Source: Sordariomycetes sp. S80-01Y
Taxonomy: Eukaryota; Ascomycota; Sordariomycetes
DNA length: 64,000 nucleotides
NCBI GenBank assembly: GCA_037042185.1
Contig: JAXQJY010000020.1
Span: 124,001-188,000, forward strand
Direction of reading: 5' to 3'
The position numbers were made by a program, and so were the translations under genes. Below, one piece after another: positions 10,204-22,946 of the stretch. Below the pieces are notes generated by a model. It had not been told where the DNA came from and made no database searches. It was given only the letters and a program-made list of their open reading frames with translations. How positions within the stretch are numbered: position 1 is the stretch's first letter; each line of letters starts with the position of its first letter.

Positions 10204-13200
10204 TCACCACCCCTCTCCAGGCGTGCGTCGGCCGGGCCTGCTTCCTCCTCTGAAATAATCATATTGGGCCGGGTCACCGCCCCCGTCGGAATACTCTGTC
10301 TGCGCTAAACCGCTGTATCCGTGGGGGCCGCCGCCCATAGCTCCCATACTAGGTCCGGGGCTGTGGCTACGAGCTCCGGGTGTTGATCTCCCGGCTGGGG
10401 ACATACTGCGCTCCATTGACATGTCCCTCCTGGAACCATCGTTTATGGCGGGACCTTGCGCGTTGCGGACGAGTCCAGACGATGACGAGTTGTCTTGCAT
10501 GTACAAGGACGAGCCGTTGCGGCCGTCCTCGGGTATCGCGCCGGGCGTGATGTTCCGGCTTGGTGCAGGTCGGTACGATTGATACCCTGTGTCTGGGAAG
10601 CCTCCCGTGTTCTGACGAGACATCATGCCTGGGCCGAACGGAGTTGATCGACCAGACAAGGGCGTGCCGGGGCGCGAGGCCAGATCGCTGTCGCCGAAGG
10701 AACCCGGAGTGTGAGGTCGCATGATCTCGCCAGGTCGTCCGTATATCTCACCACCACCGTGGTCCTCGGCAAACTCGGCGCGGTTCTTGAAGTACTCAAA
10801 GTCCATGTTCGACTCGGAGACGAACTCGAAGCCAGGAACGTCTCCAGCACCCTTTCCTGGCTGGTTGTGGAGCATGTTCTTCATGGCGTACGTGTCCGAG
10901 TAGCCACTGACACTCATAAGGTCGTCGGCACCCCCGTTGCGGCCCTCAGTCAACCGCCCCGTGTAGATTGAAGGCAACAGGTTCTGCGCCTTCTGGTGCA
11001 CCATTGGCGTGATAAGCTTCTTGTACAGCGCGGGATGCCCGAAGCGGCTTGCAAGACGCTCGCTACGCTGACGCTCCTCCTTCTGCATGCCAGCCTCGGG
11101 ATGCTTGCTCACGTTACGAGTGCTGTAGAAGCGGATCTTCGTGTCGAAAGCGCTGCGACAGTAGAACTTGAATCCAATCATGAGGACTGGCAGGGGACAG
11201 ACGGCAAAGAATTGGAACATCTGTCCGTCGCCGCGGTTCCACAGGATGAGAAGGACGACGAGGTTGGAGAGAACTACGGCGAAGATGAAGCGGTTAAACA
11301 GCACCCGCCAGAATACACCTCCGGACTCGGTCTTGGTAACGAAGCGGTAGAGCAGGAGGTACTTCTTGAGATACAAGTCAATGACGAAGTACAGAGCTGT
11401 CGCAGGCAGGACCAGAGGCTGGATGCCGGCGTAGCAGAGGGTGATGGTGACGTAGAAGAGGAAGTAGTTGTAGTACGAGGCGTACTCGAAAGGCGGAGGA
11501 GCCGTGACCTCGATGATCTCGCGAGGCGTCGGGCTAGAGAACCTCTTGGTAAAGAAGGCCACGATCAGCGGCCAAAGCTGAGCCAGGTCGACAGCAGCAC
11601 CGAGCTGGCGCTGAAGCAGGTAGGTGACCCAGAAGGGTGAGTTCTGGCAAAGCGCAGTGAAAATCATGTTGCCAATGTTCTGTTCGAGGATTGCATGCCA
11701 CGCGTCGATCCCGTCGTCTACCTGATCCTGGATACCGGCCACGAAAGTCCAGATGACACTGAACAAGGTGAAGACGATCAGGTTGTTGAAGACGAAGAAG
11801 GCGAAGAGCTTGCCCAGGACGTGTCTCTCACGCCCCGTCTTAGTCCTGTCACCGGCCTTGTGCGACAGGCGACGGAAGATCATAGGAAGCACGAGGTAGA
11901 CGAGTGACATGATGGCCGGCGACAGGATACCTTGCACAATACCCCAAGCCTGTGTGTTAGCCTCCAGAGACCGTTGGAACCCCTCCCAAAAGTTGCCCAG
12001 GTTACCCAAGTTGATCAGGAAGATGGCAATCATGGCGTTCGGCGCGATCCACAGAATCGTAAGCAGCGCAATCCAGAATGAGTTGACCCAGCGTCTGCGG
12101 TTTCTCGCCGCCTTGGAAAGAGGCATGTTGACCCAGATGATGTCGTTAGGACGCGGCGCAAGGGTGATGGTCGTGCCGTGCGGCTTCTTCTTGCGGCAAG
12201 CGTAAGCGATGTTGTGCGCCTCCACGATATCGGCGTAACTGGCGAACCCGTACGGCATGGACCCTCGTTTGTCGACACTAGCGCGAACTTCCTTGATCTC
12301 GATCTCGAGCTGCCGAATGCGGGATGTATAATATTCGATGGCATCGACCTTTTGCTTCGGGGGGTACGTGCCGTAGGCGCGGTCCTTCTTGGACGGGCGG
12401 CAGAGGGGCCGACCGGGAGGCAGCTTCTCGGGGTCCTTCAGATACTTGGCTAGGATCTTCTCGAGCTTGCGGACGGCGTGGTCGTGCTGGGCGATGAGTT
12501 CGGGCAAGTCCTTGACGTTCCTCGCAACTGCAGTTCTAGCGAACGAAGAGTTTGGCACCACCTCATCAATGATCCGCGCGATGCCCTCGTCTGAGCAGCC
12601 TTGCTTGGGAATGTCCATAAGCTAGGAAAAGTTAGCTTTACTGTTGTTCAACTGTGTAACAAAAGCACCTACCATGAGCGTCCTCGCGTGCAGACTGTTC
12701 TGGTATTCATCGCTTTCGAAGTACGACCGTCGCAGCTCCATAACCTTGCGGTAATTGTACCACAGAAACCCAGCAATGGTAATGTTGAAGAGCCAGGCCA
12801 CCACTACCTGCGCCCAGTTCGCGTCGCCCCACACGTGCTCTGGCGTGATCCTGTTGAACCAGTCCGCGTTCTTAGCGGTTTCTTTGTTGTAGTTGGTCAT
12901 GTTGACCGGGACGAGGATGCACACAGCGAGCAAGCTGAGCACGAGAAACATGTTCCGGCACATCCTGACGAAGCGCAGGAATATGGTGGCATCCATGCCG
13001 ATCTGAGGAATCAGATTCTTCTCCGTCGTCTTCCAGAGCGGCGTGAACCATGCCCAAGGCTGTTTGCCGATTGGGGGCGGGGCGTGCTGGTCGTCGGCAT
13101 GTTTCGAGCGCGGTGCGTAGAGGGCTTGGTGGTAGGGTCGTAGGAGAGAGAAGAAGATGGTTGCGAAGGCTGTGAAGCCGAGGGAGATGGCGAGGGCAGA

Positions 13201-13377
13201 AAGCATAGACGCTCCTTGGAGCTGGAGAGGTTAGCGCAAGCATCTGTATGTACTACCGCAAGCTAGACGTACTTGATCCGCAAAGGGATTCTTGAGGAGT
13301 TCGAGGAGCTCCTCGCCGGCATCCTTGTTGTCAGCCTGCCGCCGTGACAGCGCTGATAACCAACTGTCTTCTGCCAT
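10204..13377 (-). CDS. CSC1/OSCA/TMEM63-type (DUF221) membrane channel
   Basis: Three exons on the minus strand: 13273..13377, 12673..13221 and 10204..12621; 1023 residues. The order matches the family: N-terminal membrane segments (RSN1_TM), a large cytosolic PHM7-like domain (around residues 210-400), the RSN1_7TM channel core (about 400-700), then a long Ser/Gly/Pro-rich cytosolic tail. Family members are osmosensitive or mechanically gated cation channels, or lipid-moving relatives, of the plasma membrane or endomembranes. The start is the first ATG in frame (MAEDSW); the frame is open further upstream but without an ATG. The tail, rich in SP and TP motifs, may be phosphorylated. Fungi have several paralogues, and I cannot assign which one this is. 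Confidence 0.92.
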
Positions 13378-15852
13378 TCTGTTGGAAGGCACTCCAGAGA
13401 GGCCGAGACGAGGAAGCTCGAAAGTCCTTGTGCTGAGGATCCGGGGTGGTTCGATGGGACGGGCGTGAGTTACAACGGCGCCAATGAAAAGAAGGCCGAA
13501 TGCCAACACCAAGTGATTAGAAGTCGTAGAGCGTAGACAATAGGAAACGAGGGACGATTGGTGAGGAGAATGATAGTTGGTGGACACGGTAGGCGATGAT
13601 GAAGAAACAAAGAGCAGGAAACGAGGAAGATGCAAAGATGGTAGGACAGGAGGAACGGAGCGGAGCGGAGGCAGGCCGGGATCGAAGGTGTCACGTATCG
13701 ACGAGCCCCGAGGCCGAGACGAAGCGATGAGGTGGTGATGTGAGACGCTGCTTCATTCGTCACGGGAGCGAAGGATATTCTTCTGTCAGCCAAAACTTTG
13801 CACAGGGCTACCCGGCTGGCACCCTTCCTCGGGCCGCGCTATTGGCCACCGGTGCGTCCGTGTCCGTGTCGGTGGGGAGGGGCAGTCTATTCCTGGCACC
13901 CGGCAAGCTCCAGCTGCTAAGGAGCCCCCCCTGCAGCCCCCAACTGTCGCTAAGTGTCGCTAACAGCACCTCGACTCCCACTGGAAGCGCTGCGAGGATC
14001 GCGGGCGGCGGGCGCGTCTAGTCTAGAATACGAGCTTCTGCCAACGCCTCCCCGTTGCTCCCCAGGTTCGGACGGAGGCACCATCGCAGGAAGCCGAGCT
14101 GCACCCGGTGGAGTTCGCTTGCGCGCTGGGGATTTTATGCAAGAGCTGCTGTGCTTCGTAGAGCTGCATTGATTGAACTGGGTATTGCTGTCCCGAAATC
14201 AGGGGTAACAGACTTCCAGCTAAATGCGCCCGTTCCTGTGTTAGTGTCCAGGAGAGCGACCAGAGCTCTGGCCGTGACGTGGCGCGCCCCAGCATTGACA
14301 GATCCGAAACAAGGCGACTCAAAGTCAATTCTCCTTGCGCTGTCGAGACTCGACACCTCAGTCAGTCAGGTCCCAGACACGCAGCCTGAGATCGTCCGCC
14401 GCGGGTCTCGAGAGCGGTCCAGAGTGGGCGGTTGAAGAATTCTTCGCGATTCGCCACCAAAACAAAATCCCAGATCGTGACGTGCATTTCGAGGCATATC
14501 GATCGTCTCGTCTCTTTTGCATGTGCTCCCAACAAACACGCCTGCGTCTTTTGCATAAAGACTGCTCGGAGGGATGCGTCTGAACCCTTGTGAGTTGCCT
14601 TTGTTATTTTTCTCTTGTCCTTAGCTCGGATCCACGCTATCCAGGGTCTTTTTCGACTTTGGACAAGCTTTGCCAAGTTGGCACCGGGCGGGTGCGTGCC
14701 AGACACGCACGGGAACGTGGAGACCGGTGCGAGACGTGCGACGTTCTAGACTCGAGGGGCCGACGATCTCATCGATGATTGCGAATTTTCTCCTTTGTTT
14801 TGGCCGATTACAGTAGTAGCAGCACGTGAGCATTGTAAGTGAATTCTTCCCATCCTGAGGGAGCTCTTTTCACGGTCACGGTCTTATCGTGAGGCACGTA
14901 GCCCGAGGTCTGGCAACTCACGAGACCGGTCGTCACGCACGTCACTCCAGGGTCCGCTGATCTTTACCAGTTGGCAGGGCTGAAGTTCGTATTGTCCAAG
15001 CCAGTGGGTCTTTCCAAGCAGCCGCACTGGCATAGCTCAGTACACGAGGCTCCTTGACGTCAAGAGAACCTTACTATAGTCTTGTATAGGTCGAGATACG
15101 CAGTACGTAGCGCTCGCGTCCGGCGAAAAAGACTCCGCTGGTCTGTCCACCTGTTTGAGCTGTCGGAGGCCTGCATTGTTCCTGGGTGGCTTGCAAGGAA
15201 CGTGCTGATGGTTGGTCAATGGCGATGGAATGCACTTTGCACTGCCACATATGGGGATGGAGGTTGCCGACGGCCCCGAGTCCGACGCTGACGTACGTAT
15301 CAGGAGTAGACTTCCCTTTTGAGGCGTATGAGGCCTTTGATGAGGCTGTGCTCGGCCATAGTGGGAACGCGAAAGCCAGCGTTGACTCCATTTCAGAGTG
15401 CTCGCTGATGCAGGGCTACTACTACTACCCCGTACCATGGGGAAAGATTACGGAATATCACGTTACAGCCTCACTACAGTATTCAAATGAGCCATTAAGT
15501 TGTTGATGAGGGAAGTATGCTCACATTTCCATAAACGGCATACTCAGATAAGCGACAGGTTGTTGTGCTGCAAATTAATTGTGTGTGTTGCCCCAAGCTA
15601 GGAGGCGTCCAAACACCATGTCCTATTCTCGAAGCTCCCTAAGTTTGTGATTCACCCATGGTAGGTAAGCACAACTGGCTACAACAGTAAACAGCACTAT
15701 AACAGAGGCATATACGTCAGAATTGGCCAACAGATTGACGATTGTACTTGCAGCCCTGGGAAAACAAAAAGAAGAGAATTGATTGAGACGCATTCGTGTT
15801 AGTAGTCATTAACCCTGAGCGTCAGCCACGCCACCAGCTACCCCTTTTACCC
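13378..15852. other. gene-poor region upstream of the CSC1-like gene
   Basis: About 2.5 kb without a supported gene. The left end holds the promoter and leader of the CSC1-like gene, including a pyrimidine/purine-skewed stretch to about 13.75 kb. The right end holds the 3' region of the AT-hook gene. Several short open frames occur on both strands but none has a start, splice signals or composition like a real gene. Confidence 0.55.
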
Positions 15853-16623
15853 CTAAACTCCCTCTGCGGCGACAGCTCCCTGACTCCTCGTCTTCCTCTC
15901 GGTGCGGCCAACAGCAGGCGGAGCCTTCTTGTCCTTCTTTGGCCGACCAGCCTTCTTTTTCTCGCTGTCACCGCCCCCAGTCACCTTGTCCTTCACCTCG
16001 GCGACCTTGTCGGCGATCTTCTCCGTAACTTTGGGCTTCTTCTCCGGCCTCTGGTCATCGTCCTTCTTCTCGACGGGTGTGCCTCCGTTTGTGGCGGGCA
16101 GGTCAGTCTGCTCCACCTCGGCTTTGCGCTTCTCCCCCAACACGCCGGCCCCGTTGGGCCCATTGACATCAGAGATTGGCTCCGGCGCTTCCTTCTTCTC
16201 CCCATCGCCAGGCCCCAGGATGACGGGTGGCTCAGGTGTCTTCTCCTTGGGCGGCTCCTCCTCGATGTTCAGCTCCGGCCTGGGGGTGCCACCAGCGGGG
16301 GTGCCATTGTTCTGGGGCGTCGGAGGGACGGAAGTCACCTCCACAGGCTTTGGAGCACCGACAGCTGGGCCTGCACCCTCGGGGATGTTCTTGGGCGGCT
16401 CATTGATGATGGGCGCGGGTTGAGGCGCAACGGATGGGGCGGCCTCGGGTTTTGCGACTAGGAGTGTTAGCTAGGCGAGCTTGAACCCTGCCAAGAGAGG
16501 GCTGCGCGTAGATGTCAAGCACCTTAGAGCTACGGTAGAGCCACGCAAACCCTTCGCTTGGGCGCAAATGGAGGTTATTGAGGACTCACCACTGTCAATA
16601 GCGGGCACTGCGGTGGTAGACAT
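15853..16623 (-). CDS. small Pro/Glu/Lys-rich protein with one AT-hook-like motif
   Basis: Two exons on the minus strand, 16590..16623 and 15853..16457, with a 131-nt intron; 212 residues. I do not recognise a family. The protein begins MSTTAVPAIDS and is almost entirely low-complexity: Pro-rich in the first half, Lys/Glu-rich in the second. KKAGRPKKDKK near residues 180-190 is an AT-hook-like GRP core, and PEKKPK resembles a nuclear signal. It is predicted to be disordered and probably nuclear, perhaps binding the minor groove of AT-rich DNA. The intron has GTGAGT, a CTAAC branch and a TAG acceptor, and restores one frame, so the gene is likely real although its function is unknown. Confidence 0.68.
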
Positions 16624-18412
16624 GCTGCGAGTTGCGAAGCTGATGACGTCAGAGGTGGTAGGTGAGGATGGGAGCCGCGGATGAGAAGAGCTGGCAGGGC
16701 GGGTTGCGGCAGGCGCTGCTTCACGAGAGTGAGTGAGATGGTTCACGATGCAGCAACGGTTCTTGAGAGCTAGAATTGAGTCTGTAGGGAAAAAGTTGGA
16801 TGGAAAAGGTGGAAAGGCAAAGGCAAGCAAGCCGGACTTCACTCGAGAGTCGCCAGAATGGGGGGGGCTTGGGGGGGTCCCACCGACGCTGGCTTCACAT
16901 CATCGGCCTGTCCAGCAGCAGAAGGCGGAGAGGCGGTACGGGTTTGTCATGCCGTGACGAGAGCAGAGCAGTTTACCGCGGGCGGTGGATCGTAAGCAGG
17001 CTTTAACAGCCGGCCAGGTTGGAGGGCGTCGGGAGCAGGTACCTCGACCTGCACAGTCTCGCACAGGATGCGGCGGGTCGGCGCGCCAGATCGGGTAAGG
17101 GTTGTTCGTCTGGCCGTGCGAGGAGGGCTCGAGTTATGCGCGTTGAAGAAACAGGGGACTGTGTGACTGCTGGGAACCTCAGCCACAATGACAGTGCGAA
17201 GTAGAGCGCAGAAGATCGGAGCTTAATCGCGGGGAAGCTCTTCGCTCGGTTATTGGCGCTTCTGGCAGGGAGCCGCAAGACGCCCAGCAGACGAGACTGT
17301 CACGGATTCTTCATATAGCGATGACTATGATCGGAAAAACTAAAAGTGTCCCCTCATGAAGTCTTTGGATGTCCTTTTTCTTCATAGCTGGAAAACACGG
17401 TACGTTTACTACATCACCGACAGGCAGAATTGGTAGGCCTCACGCACATGGTGAAGGACGTTATGTTGTTCATCAGACCAGCCAAAGACCTGAGCTTCTT
17501 CTTTGTGATCTTTGGCAAGCAAGTCGAACGCAGTTAAATCCTTCGCTGTGTGTGACAGGTCTCGCAATTCTACCTCTGCTGTAAACGTGGTGACTGTAAC
17601 GTCTTGTTCTCCAGATTTTGACGAAATCAGGGACCTCTAAAACCCTGCATGAGCCGACCATGTGAGCTTTTCTGGTCAAAGTCATCGCCTACGAGGTATC
17701 TGTGGAATGACCAGCCCCGGTTCTATCGTACCGGATGTTGTGTTCGATCACAATGAGCTTCTTGTGGCGTGCGTATTCTATGCTTCCTTGTGTAGCTTTG
17801 GCACCACCTCCAATTCCCGGGCAGAGTATAGCCAAGGCGTAAGGAGGCAGATTATGTCGATAGCAGTAAGCTCTTTGAGTTAGCAAGGCATGGAGGCTTT
17901 CAGTTCAGGCAATCGCGTTTAATCGCCGGGGAAGTGAATCACAGTCCCTCGTCGATCTATCTGGACTGCTTCATTATGTGCCAACAAGACTACAAAACAG
18001 TTGACGAGTCCTTTGCCCGAGAGCGGTCAGGCCGCTATAGGCAGCTGAGCGTAATGAAAGAAACAATTCGAAGACCAACCCACAAAGTCCATAGACCGGA
18101 TGAATTAAGAATACTTACAAGTAGATTGCAGGTGGTCTCAAAATTGTGGTCGTGAGAACACGGGGCCTGGTGCACTCGACGCAAGTGTCCCCCTGTGGCT
18201 CAGCTGGCTCACCCGCCACGCGCGATTGGCCGGGTTGGCGCAATTTCCTCAGGTCCCCTCCACGTCAACCTCCACGAGAGCTTCAGTTTCCAACGCGAAA
18301 GGAGACGCGCCGCAACAGCCAACTTCTCACGTTCCTTTCACCAACCCGCACACACGAATTGCCAGACATCGTCCGAGACCGAAACCGCGCGATTCGATCG
18401 AACACCGTCAGC
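16624..18412. promoter_or_regulatory. 1.8-kb divergent intergenic region (AT-hook gene / dpm1)
   Basis: This holds the promoters of the AT-hook gene (minus) and dpm1 (plus). A run of Gs interrupted by CTT lies near 16861-16877. A reversed CCAAT element (ATTGG, 18225-18229) lies about 185 bases before the dpm1 ATG. The part from 17.3 to 18.1 kb shows no coding pattern. Confidence 0.45.
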
Positions 18413-19197
<785 letters not shown>

Positions 19198-19298
19198 ATG
19201 ACGAGATGGCTGGGGCGTTGCGGGAAGACATAGTACCCTTCTAATACATGATATCTCCTTTCCCTTCTGACGAAAACGCTAGACTACGAATTTTGTTT

Positions 19299-20223
19299 TT
19301 ACATGTTGCGTCCACCGGTCACCATGATGGTCTGCCCCGTCACGTATGAGAAGAGCGGGCTAGCCACCGCGAGGATGCTGCTCGCCGCCTCCGTTGCGCT
19401 TCCGGGCCTCCTCAACGGAATGTCGGCGTACGCAGCATCGCCGGCCGCCTGTTGTTGCTTCTGCGGGATGCCGAGGGCGATCTTCTCGCCATCCGGCCCC
19501 GTCACAAAGGCGCCCTCCTCCTTTGCCGCCGTCAGCCGCGTCAGGATGTGGCCAAAGGCAATGGTGTTGGCGCGGACGCCAAACTGCGGCCCCCACTCCT
19601 TGGCGATGGTCTTGGTGAAGCCCGTTACGCCGGCCTTGGCCAGCGAGTAGTTCAGCTGGCCGGCGTTGCCGTGGACGCCGCTCGTGCTCGAGATGTTGAC
19701 GATGCACCTGCTGGCGCCGTCCTTGACCCTGAAGTACGGCGCCGCCGCCCTGACCAGGTTGAAGGGCGCGGTGCAGTGCAGGGCGATGATGTTGTCCCAC
19801 TGCTTGTCCGTCATCTTGTGGATGACGCCGTCCCAGGTGTAGCCGGCGTTGTTGACGATGATGTTGATCTTGCCCGAGCCAAAGTCAGCGGCCTTCTTGA
19901 CGAGGGTCTCGATGTAGGCCTTGTCGAGGATGTTGCCCACGACGGCGATGGCGGAACCGCCGGCCTTGTTGATCGAGTCGGCCACGTCGGCGGACTTCTC
20001 TTGACAGAACGTGTTAGCCTTTCTCGACGAATGAGTGGGGGGCAGACGGGGACGAACTCTCGTCAATGTCAGCAATGACAACCTTGGCGCCCTCCTTTGC
20101 GAACAGACGCGCCGCCTCGGCTCCAATGCCCTGACCAGATCCGGTGATGATGGCGACTTGACCAGCCAGCATGCCGCTGGGGTAGTTCAAGTGGCCCGCG
20201 AGCTGAGAGACACGGTCAGACAT
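19299..20223 (-). CDS. short-chain dehydrogenase/reductase (FabG-like)
   Basis: Two exons on the minus strand, 20058..20223 and 19299..19999; 288 residues. It is a classical [11 protein letters not shown] cofactor motif near residues 26-33, NNAG near 110, an ISSTSG Ser, and YSLAK as the YxxxK active site. The C-terminus contains [11 protein letters not shown], as in 3-oxoacyl-ACP reductases of the FabG type. The natural substrate is unknown; no peroxisomal C-terminal signal is seen (it ends GRNM). The intron donor is GTTCGT, unusual beside its GTAAGT-like neighbours, but the CTAAC branch is good and the join restores the cofactor-to-helix spacing. The gene lies 101 bases from the convergent dpm1 stop and downstream of the TRAPPC12 gene on the same strand. 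Confidence 0.88.
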
Positions 20224-20676
20224 CTTGTTCAGTTGCTGTCAAATTATCACCAGATTGAAATTAGGAAAAGTAATTACTACTCAGTCTTGGGTGGTCAATC
20301 CCCGGACTTATGTAAATTTGGGGTACCGTTTGGAGACGTGCCGGCTGCCGAGGTACCCCGCGGCAAAAGTTAGGGACCTCAGTGTTTCCCGCAGTTGGGT
20401 CCGTCTGTGGGGGGAGACAAACCCGGCAGATCGCGCGGCTATAACTAATAGCCTGCTGTACGTAAATGGCAAGGACTTCATGGGTTGATTTGAGCAATTG
20501 TAGGCTTTAGACTTCTGTCCAAAGTGGAAGAAATGGAAGAAGTGTCTGCTTCGAGTTTAGCAACAGCTGACGTTCAGAGACGGAGCAACTCACTATTATC
20601 AACTTGGTATCCAGTTCAAGGAACTTCTATGGAGTAATTCCGGAAGAGCCAGTTGCAAACCATAGAACCAGGCCTA
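20224..20676 (-). other. intergenic region between the TRAPPC12 and SDR genes
   Basis: A 453-base gap between two minus-strand genes. It holds the promoter of the SDR gene and the 3' end of the TRAPPC12 gene. No other feature was seen. Confidence 0.5.
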
Positions 20677-22166
20677 TCATAGCTTGAAGTCGGCCGTTGT
20701 CTTCTCCCACCCTTTGGAAGACTCCTCCATCGCCGCAACCTTCTCGCTGAGCCTCATCTTCAGGTTCCGGTTCTTCTCCGTGCAGAGCTCATACATCGTC
20801 GACAGATTGAACAGCAGCGTGTGTGACGAAAGCCCTGAATCGACTAGACTCTCAAGTATGTCCCGGCCCTGCATCTGTCAGTCTCATCCCGGGACGGCAA
20901 ACAACGTGGGGCACGTACCTCTTGCAGCTTTCCGAGGTACAACAGACAGACCGCTGCGTTGACGCCCACCATCTCATCCTCGGTATCCTGCCTCAGGTCC
21001 TGCCACTTCTCCAGCGCGGCTTCGTACTCCGTGTCTGCCATGTCGCAGAGGGCGAGGATGATCTTTTCTGTGAGCCCGTCATCGTCGGAACAATGCGCCG
21101 TGCACTCGCGAGCGCTGCCCACGTCGCCTAATTGCAGCCACAGAAGAGCTTTAGACAGAGCCATCTTGTTGTCACCCCTGCTGGGTAGGCTGCTGAGGTG
21201 GCTCGCCGCGCCTTGGACATCGTCCATCTCGATCAGTGCGCCGGCGACTTTGACGCCCAATTCGTGTAGGCGAGCTTTCCACAGCTCAATCTCGGAGTTC
21301 TCGTGGTCCTTCATGGCTTTGGATATCCGGGCTCTGGCCTCGCGGGCAAGATCGTGGTAGCTCATCACCGACCGTCTCGTGTCGCCAAAGCTAAGCGCCT
21401 GCAGACGCACATTGAGCACGCGAAGCTCCCATGGCGCCAGATGACGACCGGTTGCCTCATCAACATACAGCCGTGGATTGTTCAGGTCTTCCAGCGCCTT
21501 AACCTCCTGCGCCGCCAGTGGTGTGGCGTCGATGAGGGTGAGACAGGCCAACCGCGTGTATAGCAGGCTAAATATCCTTTGTGCATCCTTTGGGTCGACG
21601 CTCCCGTGCGCTCCCGACCCCGTAAGCTCTTGGACAGCCGCGATGGCCGCTGCTCGGAAGTGGCCCTTCTCCAACAGCTCCTCCAGAGGTGCCTCCGGGC
21701 TTGGTTGCTTCGATGAGTTGCGAAAGGCCAGCGGTACGTTGAGAGGCGTCAGAGGGTGGTAGATCTCGGGCTTCAGTAAGAATGAGAAGTCCTTGGCTCG
21801 GGCTTCGCCGACGTGTGAGATTGGCGAGCGCTCGCGTTGGGGCCGTGGTGAGGGTGAGCTCCGTCGCTGTGCCTGAGGGTTGGGGCTGAGCGAGGCCGAG
21901 GGCTGTGGAGTTAGAGGGTCGCTGTCCTCGTCAGCAGCGGCGCCAGAGATCTGATCAAAGACGTTAAACTCACTCATCAGCATCGAGAGGGCCCTTTGTT
22001 GAGGACCGCGGTCTTGCTGTGTCACTGTTAGTGGCGTGCTATTGATGTGGCCGAGAGCGCGATCAAGTGAGCGTCATCACTTGCTGAGAGTGGGCTCTGA
22101 CTGACATTTGGTCGATGACTTGTTGCGCGTGTGTCCTTTACTGCCCGTCCTCTGAGGCTCACTCAT
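20677..22166 (-). CDS. TRAPPC12: TRAPP complex subunit TRAPPC12 homologue (TPR protein)
   Basis: Three exons on the minus strand: 22106..22166, 20919..22024 and 20677..20874; 454 residues. The last part (AAVCLLYLGKLQE joined to MQGRDILESLVDSG, then LLFNLSTMYEL) matches the conserved C-terminal TPR region of animal TRAPPC12, from memory. The protein would act in membrane trafficking as a metazoan/filamentous-fungal TRAPP subunit at the ER-Golgi interface. The first 90 residues are Ser/Pro-rich and probably disordered. The small first exon is supported by an ATG with a GTCAGT donor and CTAACAG acceptor; without it the frame has no ATG until an internal Met. The BTB gene is divergent, with 780 bases between. 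Confidence 0.86.
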
Positions 22167-22946
22167 CGTGAAATATTACCTGACAGGTCTGATCCCGAGA
22201 ATGAAATGTCCAGACGAAGTTGGGTCTGTGAGTGAGTGCTGAGATGAGGGCGCTGCGGGGAAACACCGGATAACGGTTGGTGGTCGACCTCGCGCGTTCT
22301 CACCGTGCCACTGTACGCTGCCCTGCCTATCTACTCAGTATTGCACTATAAACGTGGCAAACAAATGACAGGTCTGCATGGGTTTGAGATGACAAGAAAT
22401 AGTGCTTCTACTCATTGACCTCATTCTGATCCTATTCTGGAGACAAGCTTCTATGAGTCTGGCTCCATGTCGGATTCTGCTATCCTAGCCGCTCTAGAAA
22501 CTCACCAGTCGCTGAGCAACGATGCGCGAGAACCAGCAAGCGACTCTGACAGTGACCGCTGATATGCAAATGACGCCATAATCAAAAGTCTCCATGCACG
22601 ATCTCGGTGTAGCCCACCAGGAAATAGGGATGTAGCGAGTATCCAGGCTGCTTTACCCGCTGAAGTCAGTGGTTGGGTCAGCACACAAACCACAGGGCTC
22701 ACTGGCAGCTGCTCGAGATCAGATGGAAGGACGAAGCGTGTTTTCACTTGAAGTTGACGTCTAAAACTCTTCACTTCAAAAAGTGAAAGCTCGTCCCTCG
22801 TCACCTCTCCACATCCTCACTTCACTGCTTTCACCCACCACATCACCCAAGTGTCTCGCGCACATCCTTTCTGAAAGCTGAAAAGTTTTCAATCCCCAGT
22901 ACTTCCGTTCCTTCTAATAGGTTCAATCCTTCTTGCACCAGCAGCA
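22167..22946. promoter_or_regulatory. divergent promoter region (TRAPPC12 / BTB gene)
   Basis: A 780-base region between two divergent starts. A pyrimidine-rich stretch with repeated TTCACT/TCACC elements lies near 22760-22870, just before the BTB gene. An open minus-strand frame at 22502-22804 has no recognisable product and is not called. Confidence 0.45.

Noticed and set aside
10996-11640. 214-codon open frame on the plus strand
   Set aside because: Antisense shadow of the CSC1-like gene, acidic low-complexity composition.
13378-13635. Upstream extension of the CSC1-like frame with a hydrophobic stretch
   Set aside because: The extension has no ATG; MAEDSW at 13377 is the first possible start.
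14362-14706. Minus-strand frame containing VLVANREEFFNRP, reminiscent of TANGO2
   Set aside because: The match is about a dozen residues, the rest does not fit the family, and no exon structure supports it.
19452-20078. 208-codon open frame on the plus strand
   Set aside because: Antisense to the SDR gene and crossing its intron.
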